Part shown: in pieces, positions 35,188-43,762 of the stretch
Numbering within the stretch: the first letter of the stretch is position 1
Layout: every line of letters begins with the position of its first letter
Assembly (NCBI RefSeq): GCF_900111745.1
Contig: NZ_FOIJ01000013.1
Location: forward strand, 124,001-188,000
Length of the DNA stretch: 64,000 bases
Source: Stigmatella erecta
GTDB lineage: Bacteria; Myxococcota; Myxococcia; Myxococcales; Myxococcaceae
Direction of reading: 5' to 3'
Made by a program: the position numbers and the translations under genes
Notes under the pieces: generated by a model
Database searches by the model: none
What the model was told of the DNA's origin: nothing
What the model saw: the letters and a program-made list of their open reading frames with translations, nothing else

Positions 35188-36612
35188 TCAGGCCCGGGTG
35201 GTGCCGTGGGTGAGGGTCTCATCGGGGGTGGAGGGGGGCGGGCCCGCGGGGGGCTTCTTGCCGAGCGGACGCTTCCACCGGCCCGAGAAGTAGTAGGCCA
35301 TGCTGGCGGCGAGCGACACGGCGAAGCTCAGCGCAATGGCATACCAGACGCCCTGCACGCTGCCCAGGCGCCGCGACAGCCAGTAGGCGACCGGCACGCG
35401 GATGACCCACAGGCTGATCAACGAGATGACGGTGGTGGTCAGCGTGTGGCCCGCGCCATTGATGATGCCGTTGGCGACGAAGACGAGGGCGAAGAAGAGG
35501 TAGCAGGCGCCCACGGTGTGCAGGTAGGCGATGCCCGGCTGGAGCACGGCGTCCTCCGTGACGAAGATGCTCAGGAGCGCGCGGGGCACCGACACGGCCA
35601 CCCCGGTGATGACGAGGGTGATGCCCCCGCTGAACACACAGCCCCAGCGGAAGATCTCCCGGATCCGGTCCTCGCGCCCCGCGCCGAGGTTCTGCCCGGC
35701 GAGGGTGGAGATGGCCATGCCGAAGGTCATCGCGGGCAGGAAGGCGATTTGATCAATGCGGGAGGCAGCGCCGAAGGCGGCCGTGGCGGTCTCTCCGAAG
35801 CCGTTGACGATGCCGGTGACGAACACCATGCCGATGGAGACGAGCGACTGCTGGACGGCGGACGGCAGGCCGATGCGCAGCGTCTTCCAGGTGGTGGGCC
35901 CCAGGTGGCTGAAGCGCGGCCAGGAGGGGGCGACGGGGACCTTCTTCACGTGCAGGTAGGTGATGAGCGCCGTGAGCGACAGCACCTGGGAGACGACGGT
36001 GGCCCACGCGGTGCCGTTGAGCCCCAGCTTGGGAAACCCCAGCCAGCCGAACATCAGCACCGGGTCCAGCGCCGTGGTGAAGAGCACCGAGCCGGACTGG
36101 AAGTAGAGCGGCGTCTTCGAGTCGCCCACGCCCTGAAGCAGGCTGCGCGTGAGGAACAGGCCGAAGCCCAGGGGCAGCGAGAGCAGGAAGATGCGCAGGT
36201 AGGCGGTGGACGCGGCGAGGATGTCCGGGGGCGTGTCCATGGCGCGCAGCATGGCGGGGGCGAACAGCTCGCCCAGCACGGTGAACACGATGCCCAGCGA
36301 GCCGATGAGCACCGTGGAGCTGTCCACGGTCCGCCGCAGCTCGTCCATGCGCCGGGCACCGAAGCTCTGGGACACCAGGATGTTGGTGGCCAGCGTGAGC
36401 CCCATGCCGATGGCGAACAGCACGAAGATGATGGGGAAGCTCACCGTCACCGCGGCGAGCGCGGCGGTGCCCAGGTACTGCCCCACCCAGATGGCGTTGA
36501 TGAAGCTGTAGGCCGTCTGGAGGAAGCTGCCGAGGAGCATCGGCAGCGAGAAGGCCACCATGTGCCGGGGGATGCTGCCGGTGGTCAGGTCACGTCCGAA
36601 GCCCTGTGGCAT
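35188..36612 (-). CDS. MATE family efflux transporter
   Basis: A 474-residue, 12-helix membrane protein. The N-terminal repeat (SIPRHMVAFSLPMLLGSFLQTAYSFINAIWVGQYLG) and the second-half repeat (LRIGLPSAVQQSLVSIGMVFVTGIVNGFG) are typical of the MATE/DinF family, as are QSFGARR and GAASRIDQIAFLPAMTFG. Such proteins export cationic drugs or secondary metabolites using a sodium or proton gradient. The ATG at 36612 puts the first conserved residues at the right distance. There is no adjacent regulator, and the substrate is unknown. Confidence 0.9.
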   Translation of the reverse strand: MPQGFGRDLTTGSIPRHMVAFSLPMLLGSFLQTAYSFINAIWVGQYLGTAALAAVTVSFPIIFVLFAIGMGLTLATNILVSQSFGARRMDELRRTVDSSTVLIGSLGIVFTVLGELFAPAMLRAMDTPPDILAASTAYLRIFLLSLPLGFGLFLTRSLLQGVGDSKTPLYFQSGSVLFTTALDPVLMFGWLGFPKLGLNGTAWATVVSQVLSLTALITYLHVKKVPVAPSWPRFSHLGPTTWKTLRIGLPSAVQQSLVSIGMVFVTGIVNGFGETATAAFGAASRIDQIAFLPAMTFGMAISTLAGQNLGAGREDRIREIFRWGCVFSGGITLVITGVAVSVPRALLSIFVTEDAVLQPGIAYLHTVGACYLFFALVFVANGIINGAGHTLTTTVISLISLWVIRVPVAYWLSRRLGSVQGVWYAIALSFAVSLAASMAYYFSGRWKRPLGKKPPAGPPPSTPDETLTHGTTRA

Positions 36613-36675
36613 GCGCGGCAGCCTGTACCCGGGCCCGTGCGCGCGCACCGGTTTTCGGGCCTGGGTGTCCGGAAG

Positions 36676-37638
36676 TCACTGCGCTGCCAGGGCGTCCGGG
36701 CGCAGGGCGGCGCGGGGCGCGTCCTCCGCGAGCGCCGCCACGCACAGCCGCAGCAGGGCAATCCACACCAGGTCCGCCAGCAGCAGGTGGACGAGCTGCA
36801 TCCACACCGGGGCGAGCAGCACCAGGTTGGTGAGCCCCGCGCCCAGCTGCACCGCGTACAGCACGGTGAGCTGCGTGGCCGAGCGCCGCACGTCCGCCGA
36901 GGGCCGCAGCCGGGCCAGCACGTTGCCCACCGCCACCAGCAGCGCGCCCAGCCCCACCGCCAGCAGCGGGTGCAGCACGCGCAGCCTCAGCAGGATGTGC
37001 GCCGTCTCGGACATGTCCTGCCGCAAGCCCTCCGTGAAGCTCGTGGCCGGAAAGAGCGTGTCCCCCAGCGCGGCGATGGCCCCCGTCACCCCCAGCAGCA
37101 GCAGCCCGGCCAGGGCCCCGCCCGCGAGCGCGCCGGCGAGCCCCTGGCCGCGCAGCACCCAGCGCGAGCGCCCGCCGGCCCACCACGCGGTGAGCGCCTG
37201 GGCACCCACGAGCAGGAACGTGTTGATGAGGTGAATGGCCATCCAGTACGCGCGCGCGATGGACGGGTTGTCCGCCACGTACTTCAAGAGGACGATGCCC
37301 GCGCCGACGGCCGCCTCCGTCAGCATGAAGACGAGCGAGAGCACCGAGGCCAGGCGCACCGGGTGCCCCTTGGCGTGGGCGCGCAGGCCCCAGACGCACA
37401 TCACCAAGGCCAGCACCAGCGCCAGCCCGCTCGTCACCCGGTGCGTGTACTCGATGAGCGTGGCCACGGTGGGCGCGCGCGGCACCACCACCCCGTTGCA
37501 CTGGGGCCAGTGGTCCCCGCAGCCCGCCCCCGAGCCCGTGGCGCGCACGAAGGCGCCCCACAGCACCACGGCCAGTGTGTAGGCGAGGACGGCGTAGCTG
37601 AAGACCTGGAAGCGGCGGGACGAAGCGGGGACGTTCAT
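36676..37638 (-). CDS. ctaA: Heme A synthase (CtaA/COX15)
   Basis: A 320-residue protein with about eight membrane helices. It contains the Cys pair of the first loop (CGDHWPQC), EYTHR in the next helix, and further His residues in AIHLIN, RVLHPLL and QLVHLLLAD, which act as heme ligands. The enzyme oxidises the methyl group of heme O to give heme A for aa3-type cytochrome oxidase. The neighbours (MATE transporter, aldehyde dehydrogenase) are unrelated; ctaB, which often sits next door, is not in this window. Confidence 0.92.
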   Translation of the reverse strand: MNVPASSRRFQVFSYAVLAYTLAVVLWGAFVRATGSGAGCGDHWPQCNGVVVPRAPTVATLIEYTHRVTSGLALVLALVMCVWGLRAHAKGHPVRLASVLSLVFMLTEAAVGAGIVLLKYVADNPSIARAYWMAIHLINTFLLVGAQALTAWWAGGRSRWVLRGQGLAGALAGGALAGLLLLGVTGAIAALGDTLFPATSFTEGLRQDMSETAHILLRLRVLHPLLAVGLGALLVAVGNVLARLRPSADVRRSATQLTVLYAVQLGAGLTNLVLLAPVWMQLVHLLLADLVWIALLRLCVAALAEDAPRAALRPDALAAQ

Positions 37639-37797
37639 CGGAGGACCGGCTCGGAAAGGCGAAGGGCTTCTGCCTAGCGCACTTCGCGCCCGGATGCCTC
37701 CTGGCCCCCGCCGGGGCCCCGCGCCGGGGCCATCACCGCCATCAGTTGGCGTCGTCGCGGGCTCCCCTGCCGGGAGGACAGGCGAGCCCGGAGGGGC

Positions 37798-39204
37798 CTA
37801 TTCGTTGGCGGAGGCCTGGGTGGGGGGCGGGACGGAGCCCGCGCTGACGCGGACCGTCTTCGCGTTGAGGAACTCGCGCAGGCCGTGCAGCGCCATCTCG
37901 CGCCCGTGGCCCGAGTGCTTCACCCCGCCAAAGGGCAGCCGAGGATCCGAGGCCACCATGGCGTTGATGAACACCATGCCCGTCTCGATGCCCTCGATGA
38001 ACCGCTGGGCCTCCGCCTCCTCCTTCGTCCAGACGCTCGCGCCCAGGCCATACGGGGTGTCGTTGGCCAGCGCGAGGGCGTGCTCCACGTCCTTCGCCCG
38101 GAAGAGCACCGCCACGGGGCCGAACAGCTCCTCGCGCGCGGCGGGGGATTCATCGGGCACGTCCGTGAGCACCGTGGGCGGGTAGTAGTACCCCGCGCCC
38201 GGGGGGAGCTTGCCGCCCACCGGGGCCTTCGCGCCCGCGGCGAGGCTCTTCTCCACCTGGGCGTGCAGGCCCTGGCGGATGCCCTCCGTGGCCAGCGGGC
38301 CCACCTCGGTCTGGGGGTCCATCGGGTCGCCCACCTTCACGCGGGCCATGCGCTCCACGAAGCGCCGCTCGAACTCCGGGTAGATGGCGTCGTGGACGAT
38401 GAAGCGCTTGGCGGCGATGCAGGACTGGCCGTTGTTGATGAGCCGCGCCTTCACGGCTGTCTCCACCGCCTCGTCCAGCTTCGCGCTGGGCATGACGATG
38501 AAGGGGTCGCTCCCGCCCAGCTCCAGCACCACCTTCTTCAGCGCCTTGCCTGCCTGGGCACCGACCGCCCGGCCGGCCCCTTCGCTGCCCGTCAGGGTGA
38601 CCGCCTTCACCCGGCGGTCCGAGATGACGCCTTCAATCTCCCGCGTCTCGATGAACAGGTTCTGGAACGCGCCTTTCGGGAAGCCCGCGCGCAGGAAGAG
38701 GTCCTCCAGCGCCAGCGCGCACTGCGGCACGTTGTGCGCGTGCTTGAGCAGGCCCACGTTGCCGGCGATGAGCGCCGGGGCCGCGAAGCGGACGACCTGC
38801 CAGAAGGGGAAGTTCCACGGCATGATGGCCAGCACGGGCCCCAGCGGCTCGTAGCGCACGTAGCTGCGGTCCTTGCCCGTGTCGATGGGCTCGTCGCGCA
38901 GGTACGCCTCGCCGTGCTCCACGTAGTAGCGGCACGCCTGGGCGCACTTCTGGGCTTCGGCCTTGGCGGCCTCGAAGGGCTTGCCCATCTCCTGGGTCAT
39001 GGTGCGCCCGAAGGTGGCGGCCTCCGCCTCCAGCAGCTCCGCGGCCCGGGCCAGCCAGCGCTTGCGGTCGGCCAAGGGGGTGTGGCGGTAGGTGCGGAAG
39101 GTCTCCTCGGCCAGGCGCAGCCGGGCCTCGAGCTCCCCGGGGGTGAGGGCGGTGAAGGTCCGCAAGGTGGTGCCGGTGGTCGGCTCGGTGGTGGCGATGG
39201 CCAA
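37798..39204 (-). CDS. NAD(P)-dependent aldehyde dehydrogenase (succinate-semialdehyde type)
   Basis: A 468-residue enzyme with the catalytic Cys in NNGQSCIAAKRF and the general-base Glu in VLELGGSDP, plus the Rossmann segment MPWNFPFWQVVRFAAPALIAGN. I place the start at the TTG at 39204, because AGGAGGA lies at the right distance (39211-39217) and no ATG or GTG is as well placed. The family oxidises semialdehydes such as succinate semialdehyde to the acid. It is divergent from the small membrane protein at 39421 across a region with a perfect dyad. Confidence 0.85.
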   Translation of the reverse strand: MAIATTEPTTGTTLRTFTALTPGELEARLRLAEETFRTYRHTPLADRKRWLARAAELLEAEAATFGRTMTQEMGKPFEAAKAEAQKCAQACRYYVEHGEAYLRDEPIDTGKDRSYVRYEPLGPVLAIMPWNFPFWQVVRFAAPALIAGNVGLLKHAHNVPQCALALEDLFLRAGFPKGAFQNLFIETREIEGVISDRRVKAVTLTGSEGAGRAVGAQAGKALKKVVLELGGSDPFIVMPSAKLDEAVETAVKARLINNGQSCIAAKRFIVHDAIYPEFERRFVERMARVKVGDPMDPQTEVGPLATEGIRQGLHAQVEKSLAAGAKAPVGGKLPPGAGYYYPPTVLTDVPDESPAAREELFGPVAVLFRAKDVEHALALANDTPYGLGASVWTKEEAEAQRFIEGIETGMVFINAMVASDPRLPFGGVKHSGHGREMALHGLREFLNAKTVRVSAGSVPPPTQASANE

Positions 39205-39299
39205 GTGTCTTCCTCCTGTAGGCAGTGATAGCAGCCTGTTGCGCCAGGACAACCTTTGCCTGCTTCAAGGGTTCAGCCCCGCACGGCGCGCCCCGGTGT

Positions 39300-39313
39300 C
39301 TACAGTCCTGTAG
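39300..39313. promoter_or_regulatory. Perfect dyad CTACAG-TC-CTGTAG between divergent genes
   Basis: A 6-bp perfect inverted repeat with a 2-base centre, located 96 bp upstream of the aldehyde dehydrogenase start and 107 bp upstream of the small membrane protein. A further CTGTAG half-site lies near 39214. It looks like a repressor operator, but the binding protein is unknown. Confidence 0.35.
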
Positions 39314-39420
39314 CGGAATGGAAGGCATTGCCGCGAGGGGGGGCCGAATTCCCTAACGGTGGCTGGGCGGACTACGCTGGGGCCCGTAGGCGCTGCGCGG
39401 TGTGTGGTCTGGAGGCTCCA

Positions 39421-39657
39421 ATGAACTATGAATTGGTCCAAGAGCGCCGTTTCAATCCTGTCTTCGCGGGGGTGTTGTCGTTTTTCTGTCCGGGGCTGGG
39501 ACAGCTCTACAAGGGACAATTCTGGGGCGCGCTGCTCTGGTTTGTCGTCACCGGCATGGGCTACCTGGCGCTGGTGTTTCCCGGAATCATCATCCACTTC
39601 TTCTGCGTGACGGGCGCGGTGCTCGGCAGCGCCGGGCGGGACCGGATCCGCATCTAG
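39421..39657 (+). CDS. Small TM2-like membrane protein
   Basis: A 78-residue protein with GGAGG before the ATG. Two hydrophobic helices (GVLSFFCPGLGQLYKGQFWGALLWF; GYLALVFPGIIIHFFCVTGAVLG) and the PGLGQLYKGQ turn are typical of the TM2/DUF5683 type of small membrane proteins. Their function is generally unknown. It stands divergent to the aldehyde dehydrogenase gene and precedes the PAP2 phosphatase by about 110 bp. Confidence 0.7.
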   Translation: MNYELVQERRFNPVFAGVLSFFCPGLGQLYKGQFWGALLWFVVTGMGYLALVFPGIIIHFFCVTGAVLGSAGRDRIRI

Positions 39658-39770
39658 CGGTGCCGCCAGGCGGATGCGGGGGGGCTTTCCGCGGCGGCTT
39701 TGTGCACTTCCTGGCGGCGGCGTGGGTCTGTCCGCCGCCCCGCCAGGGAAATGCATAGGGTGGGGGCTCC

Positions 39771-40547
39771 ATGCGGCATCGACTGGGAAAGTGGATTGCC
39801 CCGCTGACGGGGCCGGAGCGGCTGCGCCTGCTGGGCGTATTGGCCGCGGTGTTGGCCTGTTGCCTGGGCTTCGCGATGCTGGCCGACGAAGTCGTGGAGC
39901 GCGAGACGCAGGGCTTCGACGAGACCGTGGTGCTCGCGCTGCGGCGGGCGGACGACCCCCAGGTGCCCATCGGCCCGAAGTGGCTGCTGGCCTCCGCGCG
40001 GGACATCACCTCGCTGGGCAGCGGCACGGTGCTCGCGCTCATCACGCTGGCGGTGTGTGGCTTCCTCGCGCTCATCCGCCGCTACCGCTCGCTGCTGCTG
40101 GTGGCCTGCTCCACCGCGGGTGGCGCGCTGGTGAACTCCCTGCTCAAGCACTTCTTCGCCCGGCCGCGGCCCTCGGTGGTGCCCCACCTGGCCGAGGCCT
40201 TCGCGCCGAGCTTCCCCAGCGGCCACGCCATGCTGTCGGCCATCGTGTACCTCACGCTGGGCGCCCTGGTGTCGCAGCTCACCGAGCGCCGCCGGCTCAA
40301 GGCGTATGTGCTGGGCATGGCGGTGCTGCTGAGCTTCGTGGTCGGGCTGACGCGGGTGTACCTGGGGGTGCACTACCTCACCGACATCATCGGCGGGTGG
40401 ATGGTGGGGCTGGCCTGGGCGCTGCTGGCCGCGCTGCTGGTGCGCGGGGCGAAGCGCCAGAGCCCCGCCCTGCGGGACGAGGTGCGCAAGGGCGCCAGCG
40501 GGCCCGGCGAGCCTCCGCCCGAGCCTCCCTCGCCCGCCGCCCCCTGA
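39771..40547 (+). CDS. PAP2-family membrane phosphatase
   Basis: A 258-residue integral membrane protein with the three PAP2 motifs in order: KHFFARPRP (KxxxxxxRP), PSGHA with the catalytic His, and RVYLGVHYLTD (RxxxxxH). It has about six membrane helices. Members dephosphorylate undecaprenyl pyrophosphate, phosphatidic acid or related lipid phosphates; the exact substrate cannot be told here. The C-terminal tail (about 30 residues, Pro/Glu-rich) is outside the fold. Its stop lies 12 bp from the stop of the convergent quinone oxidoreductase. Confidence 0.88.
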   Translation: MRHRLGKWIAPLTGPERLRLLGVLAAVLACCLGFAMLADEVVERETQGFDETVVLALRRADDPQVPIGPKWLLASARDITSLGSGTVLALITLAVCGFLALIRRYRSLLLVACSTAGGALVNSLLKHFFARPRPSVVPHLAEAFAPSFPSGHAMLSAIVYLTLGALVSQLTERRRLKAYVLGMAVLLSFVVGLTRVYLGVHYLTDIIGGWMVGLAWALLAALLVRGAKRQSPALRDEVRKGASGPGEPPPEPPSPAAP

Positions 40548-40559
40548 CGGGGGCCTGCC

Positions 40560-41534
40560 TCAGCCGGGGCGCACGCGCAGGAGCACCTTGCCGGTGGCGC
40601 GCCGCTCCTCCAGGTCGCGGAGCGCCTGCGCGCCCTGCTCCAGCGGGTAGGTGGGGCCGGCGACGGGCGCGAGCAGCCCCTGCTCCGCCAGCGCCGCCAG
40701 GTCCTTCGCGATGGCGGGCGTGAGGGCCGGGTCCGTCATCAGGAAGGCGCCCCAGGCCACGCCCACCACGTCGATGTTCCGCAGCAGCAGCCGGTTCACC
40801 GCCACCTCGGGAATGCGCCCCCCCGCGAAGCCCACCACCAGCACCCGGCCCTCCGGGGCCAGGCACTTGAGGCTCCGGTCGAAGATGTCGCCGCCCACCG
40901 GGTCCATCACCACGTCCACGCCGCGGCCGTCCGTCTTCTCGCGGGCCTGCTTCACCCAGTCCTCCGTGGACAGCAGCACCTCGTGCGCGCCCGCCTTCCG
41001 GGCCACCTCCGCCTTCTGGGGACTGCTGGCCACGGCGAGCACGCGCGCCCCGGCCCCCCGCGCCACCTGAATCGTCGCGGTGCCCACGCCCCCCGCGGCC
41101 CCATGCACGAGCACGGCCTCGCCCGCCTTCAGCCGGCCGCGCCGGTGCAGCGCGAAGTGGGCCGTGTGGTAGTTCATCACCCCCCCTGCGGCGGCCTCGA
41201 AGCTCCACACGTCCGGGATGCGGAAGGTCATCTCCGGTGGCGCCTTGGCCACCTCCGCGAAGCCGCCGAACATGGTGAAGGCCATCACCCGGTCGCCCTC
41301 CCGCACGGCCGCGCCCGCGGGGGCCCGGCGCACCACCCCCGCCACCTCCACGCCCGGGATGAAGGGCAGCGGGGGCTTCACCTGGTACTGCCCCCGGGTG
41401 AGCAGCAGATCCGGAAAGCTCACCCCCGCGGCCACCACGTCGATGAGCACCTCGCCGTCCGCCTCGGGCTCCGGCACCTCGAGCAGGTGAAGCCCCGCGG
41501 GCCCGTCCAGCGTTTGAAGTTGCAGCGCGCGCAT
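40560..41534 (-). CDS. Zinc-independent quinone oxidoreductase (MDR superfamily)
   Basis: A 324-residue medium-chain dehydrogenase/reductase of the quinone oxidoreductase type. It has the N-terminal GroES-like fold (VLIDVVAAGVSFPDLLLTRGQY), the dinucleotide motif AAGGVGTATIQVA, and MDPVGGDIFDRSLKCLAPEGRVLVVG. The zinc-ligand Cys cluster of alcohol dehydrogenases is missing. It likely reduces quinones or enones with NADPH. The ATG at 41534 gives the typical start MRALQL, although an upstream in-frame ATG (41558) is possible. It is divergent from the H1-like gene at 41652. Confidence 0.85.
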   Translation of the reverse strand: MRALQLQTLDGPAGLHLLEVPEPEADGEVLIDVVAAGVSFPDLLLTRGQYQVKPPLPFIPGVEVAGVVRRAPAGAAVREGDRVMAFTMFGGFAEVAKAPPEMTFRIPDVWSFEAAAGGVMNYHTAHFALHRRGRLKAGEAVLVHGAAGGVGTATIQVARGAGARVLAVASSPQKAEVARKAGAHEVLLSTEDWVKQAREKTDGRGVDVVMDPVGGDIFDRSLKCLAPEGRVLVVGFAGGRIPEVAVNRLLLRNIDVVGVAWGAFLMTDPALTPAIAKDLAALAEQGLLAPVAGPTYPLEQGAQALRDLEERRATGKVLLRVRPG

Positions 41535-41651
41535 GGTGTTGCCTTTCTCTTTCTTCATGGAACCTGGGGACAAGGGGAGCCCCCCCCTGTTCATCCGGCG
41601 CCCGAATGCAAACCTTGGAAGGTGTTTGGGTGCAGTGGCAAGGAGGACACA

Positions 41652-42056
41652 ATGCCTCGTGGGGATAAGAGCAAATACACCGACAAGCAAAAGCGGCGCG
41701 CGGAGCACATCGCCGACAGCTACGTGGAGCACGGCACCAAGGCGAAGGAGGCCAAGCGCCGGGCGTGGGCCACCGTGAACGCCGAGTCACACGGGGGCGA
41801 GAAGCCCGGCGGCTCCGGTTACGGGCAGCCCGAGACGCACCAGGCCTCGAGCCGCGGAGGCACGCGGAGCCAGGCGGGCCGTACCCAGGCCCAGCGCTCG
41901 GCCGCGGCGAAGAAGGCGGCGGCGACGCGTAAGCGCAAGACGCTCCAGCGGGCCACGGCCGCCAAGCGCGGCGCCGCCAAGCGCACCACCGCCAAGAAGA
42001 CCACCACCGCCCAGCGGAGCACCGCCAAGCGTGGCACCTCCAAGGGCAAGCGCTGA
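41652..42056 (+). CDS. Lysine/alanine-rich histone-H1-like protein
   Basis: A 134-residue basic protein with an excellent ribosome-binding site (AAGGAGGACAC before ATG). The N-terminal 55 residues (DKSKYTDKQKRRAEHIADSYVEHG...KEAKRRAWATVNAESHGG) form a small helical domain seen in bacterial plasmid-stabilisation/stress proteins. The rest is a Lys/Ala/Thr/Arg-rich tail (SAAAKKAAATRKRKTLQ; RTTAKKTT) like eukaryotic H1 tails and other bacterial nucleoid proteins. It probably binds DNA non-specifically and compacts it. A +1 frame after its stop continues with similar residues (see next entry). The next gene downstream is a histone-deacetylase-superfamily enzyme. Confidence 0.7.
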   Translation: MPRGDKSKYTDKQKRRAEHIADSYVEHGTKAKEAKRRAWATVNAESHGGEKPGGSGYGQPETHQASSRGGTRSQAGRTQAQRSAAAKKAAATRKRKTLQRATAAKRGAAKRTTAKKTTTAQRSTAKRGTSKGKR

Positions 42057-42060
42057 GCGA

Positions 42061-42195
42061 AGGCCCCCCAGGGCGGCCGCGAAACAGCGCGCCGCCGCGC
42101 GCAAGCGCACCCTGGCGGAGTTGCCCAAGTCCACCTGCCTCGCGCTTGGTCAGCAGGCGAACAAGGTCAAACGGCGGAAGGCCCAGCGCCCTTGA
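42061..42195 (+). pseudogene. Out-of-frame basic tail downstream of the H1-like gene
   Basis: Directly after the TGA at 42054-42056, the +1 frame runs open to a TGA at 42193-42195 and encodes a basic Lys/Arg/Ala/Gln sequence (AAAKQRAAARKRTLAELPK and more) that matches the style of the H1-like protein's tail. It has no start codon and no ribosome-binding site. It looks like the former C-terminus of the neighbouring gene, cut off by a single-base frameshift, although a chance match in basic low-complexity DNA is possible. Confidence 0.35.
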
Positions 42196-42280
42196 CGCGG
42201 CGCGGCGCGGGCGGCCTTGAGCGGGGGGGCGCGGAAAGTCCTCCCGCCCTCCGTATTCCAGGCGTAGGGTTTCACCGCTG

Positions 42281-43762
42281 ATGAGAGCCTGGCTGCGGCA
42301 GTGGAAGAGGCGGCTGCGTCCGGATCGGGCGCGGGTGCCGGTCTTCTATGATGAGCCCTACCGGCTGCCGCTCTCCCGCCTCGGCGCCACCCACGGCCTG
42401 GAGCCGTGCCAGGTGGACTTCACCACCGGGTACCTGCTGGAGGCCGGCGTCATCCGCGCCGCCGAGGTCCACCGCCCCCGGCCCGTCTCCTATGCGCAGC
42501 TGGCCCGGGTGCACGCGGCCTCCTACCTGGAGTCGCTGGGCGCGCCCGAGACGCTCGCGCGCATCTTCACCGTGGAGCCCGCGGACGTGCCGGTGGACAC
42601 CGTGCTGGACGCGGTGCGGCGCATCTGCGGCGGCACGCTGGAGGCGGCCCGCCTGGCGCTGGCCACCGGGCGCCCCGCGGTCAACATGGCCGGCGGCTTC
42701 CACCACGCCGCGCCGGACCATGGCGGCGGCTTCTGCGTGCTCAATGACATCGCCGTGGCGCTCGCCGCCCTGCGCGAGGAGGGCTTCGCGGGCTCCGTGG
42801 CGGTCATCGATTTGGATGCCCACCCCTCGGATGGCACCGCCGCGTGTCTCACGGGAGATCCGCGCGTCTGGGTGGGCTCGCTGTCCGGCAGCGACTGGGG
42901 CCAGGTGCCCGGCGCGCAGGAGGTGCTGCTCGCCCACGGCTGTGGCGATGCCGAGTACCTCGCGGCGCTGGAGGCCCTGCTCTCGCGCATGCCCCCGGCA
43001 CAGCTCGCCTTCGTCATCGCCGGGGGCGATGTGCTGCGCGGAGACCGCTTCGGCCGCCTGGGCCTGTCGCTGAAGGGGGCACGCCGGCGGGACATGGCCG
43101 TGGCGCGCGCGCTGCGCGGCGTGGCCTCGGTGTGGCTGCCCGGGGGCGGCTACCACGCGGAGGCCTGGAAGGTGTTCGCAGGCTCGGTGCTGGTCCTGAG
43201 CGGCTGGGGCCACGAGCCCATCGATGAGCGGTTTGATCCGCGCGGCATGCTCGCGCGGCACCGCTCGCCGCTGGGGGCCCATGCGCCGCCGCAGCCCTGG
43301 GAGGCCATCACCCTGGAGGACCTGGAGGGCGCGCTGGGCTTCGCGCACCGGGAGCGCCCCCGGTTGCTGGGCCACTACACCGAGCAGTCCCTGGAGTACG
43401 TCCTGTTCCGCTCCGGCGTGGGGCCCGCCCTGGAGCGCCAGGGCTACGGCTCGCCGCGGGTGTCCGTGGCCGTCACCGAGGCCGGCGAGCGCCTCCAGCT
43501 CCTGGGGCAGGCGCACGGGCAGGAGCAGGTGCTGGTGGACTGTGTCCTGCGGCGCGAGCGCGTGGCGGACGCGGACGTCCTGTTCGTCGACACGCTGCGC
43601 GGGCCGCCCCCGCGCGGCCCCGCCAGCGCCCCGGTGGGCGATGCGCCGCGCGAGGTGCAGGAGATGCTGCGCTTCATGGCCCGGCAGCTCGGGCTGCGGG
43701 GCGTGGCCCTTGCCGCCGGGGGGGCGCTGGGGGCCGAGGGGCTCCCGGCCCGCGGAGGCTAG
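42281..43762 (+). CDS. Histone-deacetylase-superfamily (acetylpolyamine/acetyl-lysine amidohydrolase) protein
   Basis: A 493-residue enzyme of the zinc HDAC fold. The active-site set is present: GGFHHAAPDHGGGF (His pair), DLDAHPSDGTA (zinc ligands Asp and His; the usual second His is Pro), AGGDVLRGD (third ligand Asp) and PGGGYHAE with the catalytic Tyr. The fold occupies about 1-320; the C-terminal 170 residues (REVQEMLRFMARQLGLRGVALAAGG) are an extra module. Bacterial members deacetylate polyamines or lysines of proteins. Placement beside an H1-like Lys-rich protein may be functional. It overlaps the convergent kinase gene by 4 bp. Confidence 0.85.
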   Translation: MRAWLRQWKRRLRPDRARVPVFYDEPYRLPLSRLGATHGLEPCQVDFTTGYLLEAGVIRAAEVHRPRPVSYAQLARVHAASYLESLGAPETLARIFTVEPADVPVDTVLDAVRRICGGTLEAARLALATGRPAVNMAGGFHHAAPDHGGGFCVLNDIAVALAALREEGFAGSVAVIDLDAHPSDGTAACLTGDPRVWVGSLSGSDWGQVPGAQEVLLAHGCGDAEYLAALEALLSRMPPAQLAFVIAGGDVLRGDRFGRLGLSLKGARRRDMAVARALRGVASVWLPGGGYHAEAWKVFAGSVLVLSGWGHEPIDERFDPRGMLARHRSPLGAHAPPQPWEAITLEDLEGALGFAHRERPRLLGHYTEQSLEYVLFRSGVGPALERQGYGSPRVSVAVTEAGERLQLLGQAHGQEQVLVDCVLRRERVADADVLFVDTLRGPPPRGPASAPVGDAPREVQEMLRFMARQLGLRGVALAAGGALGAEGLPARGG

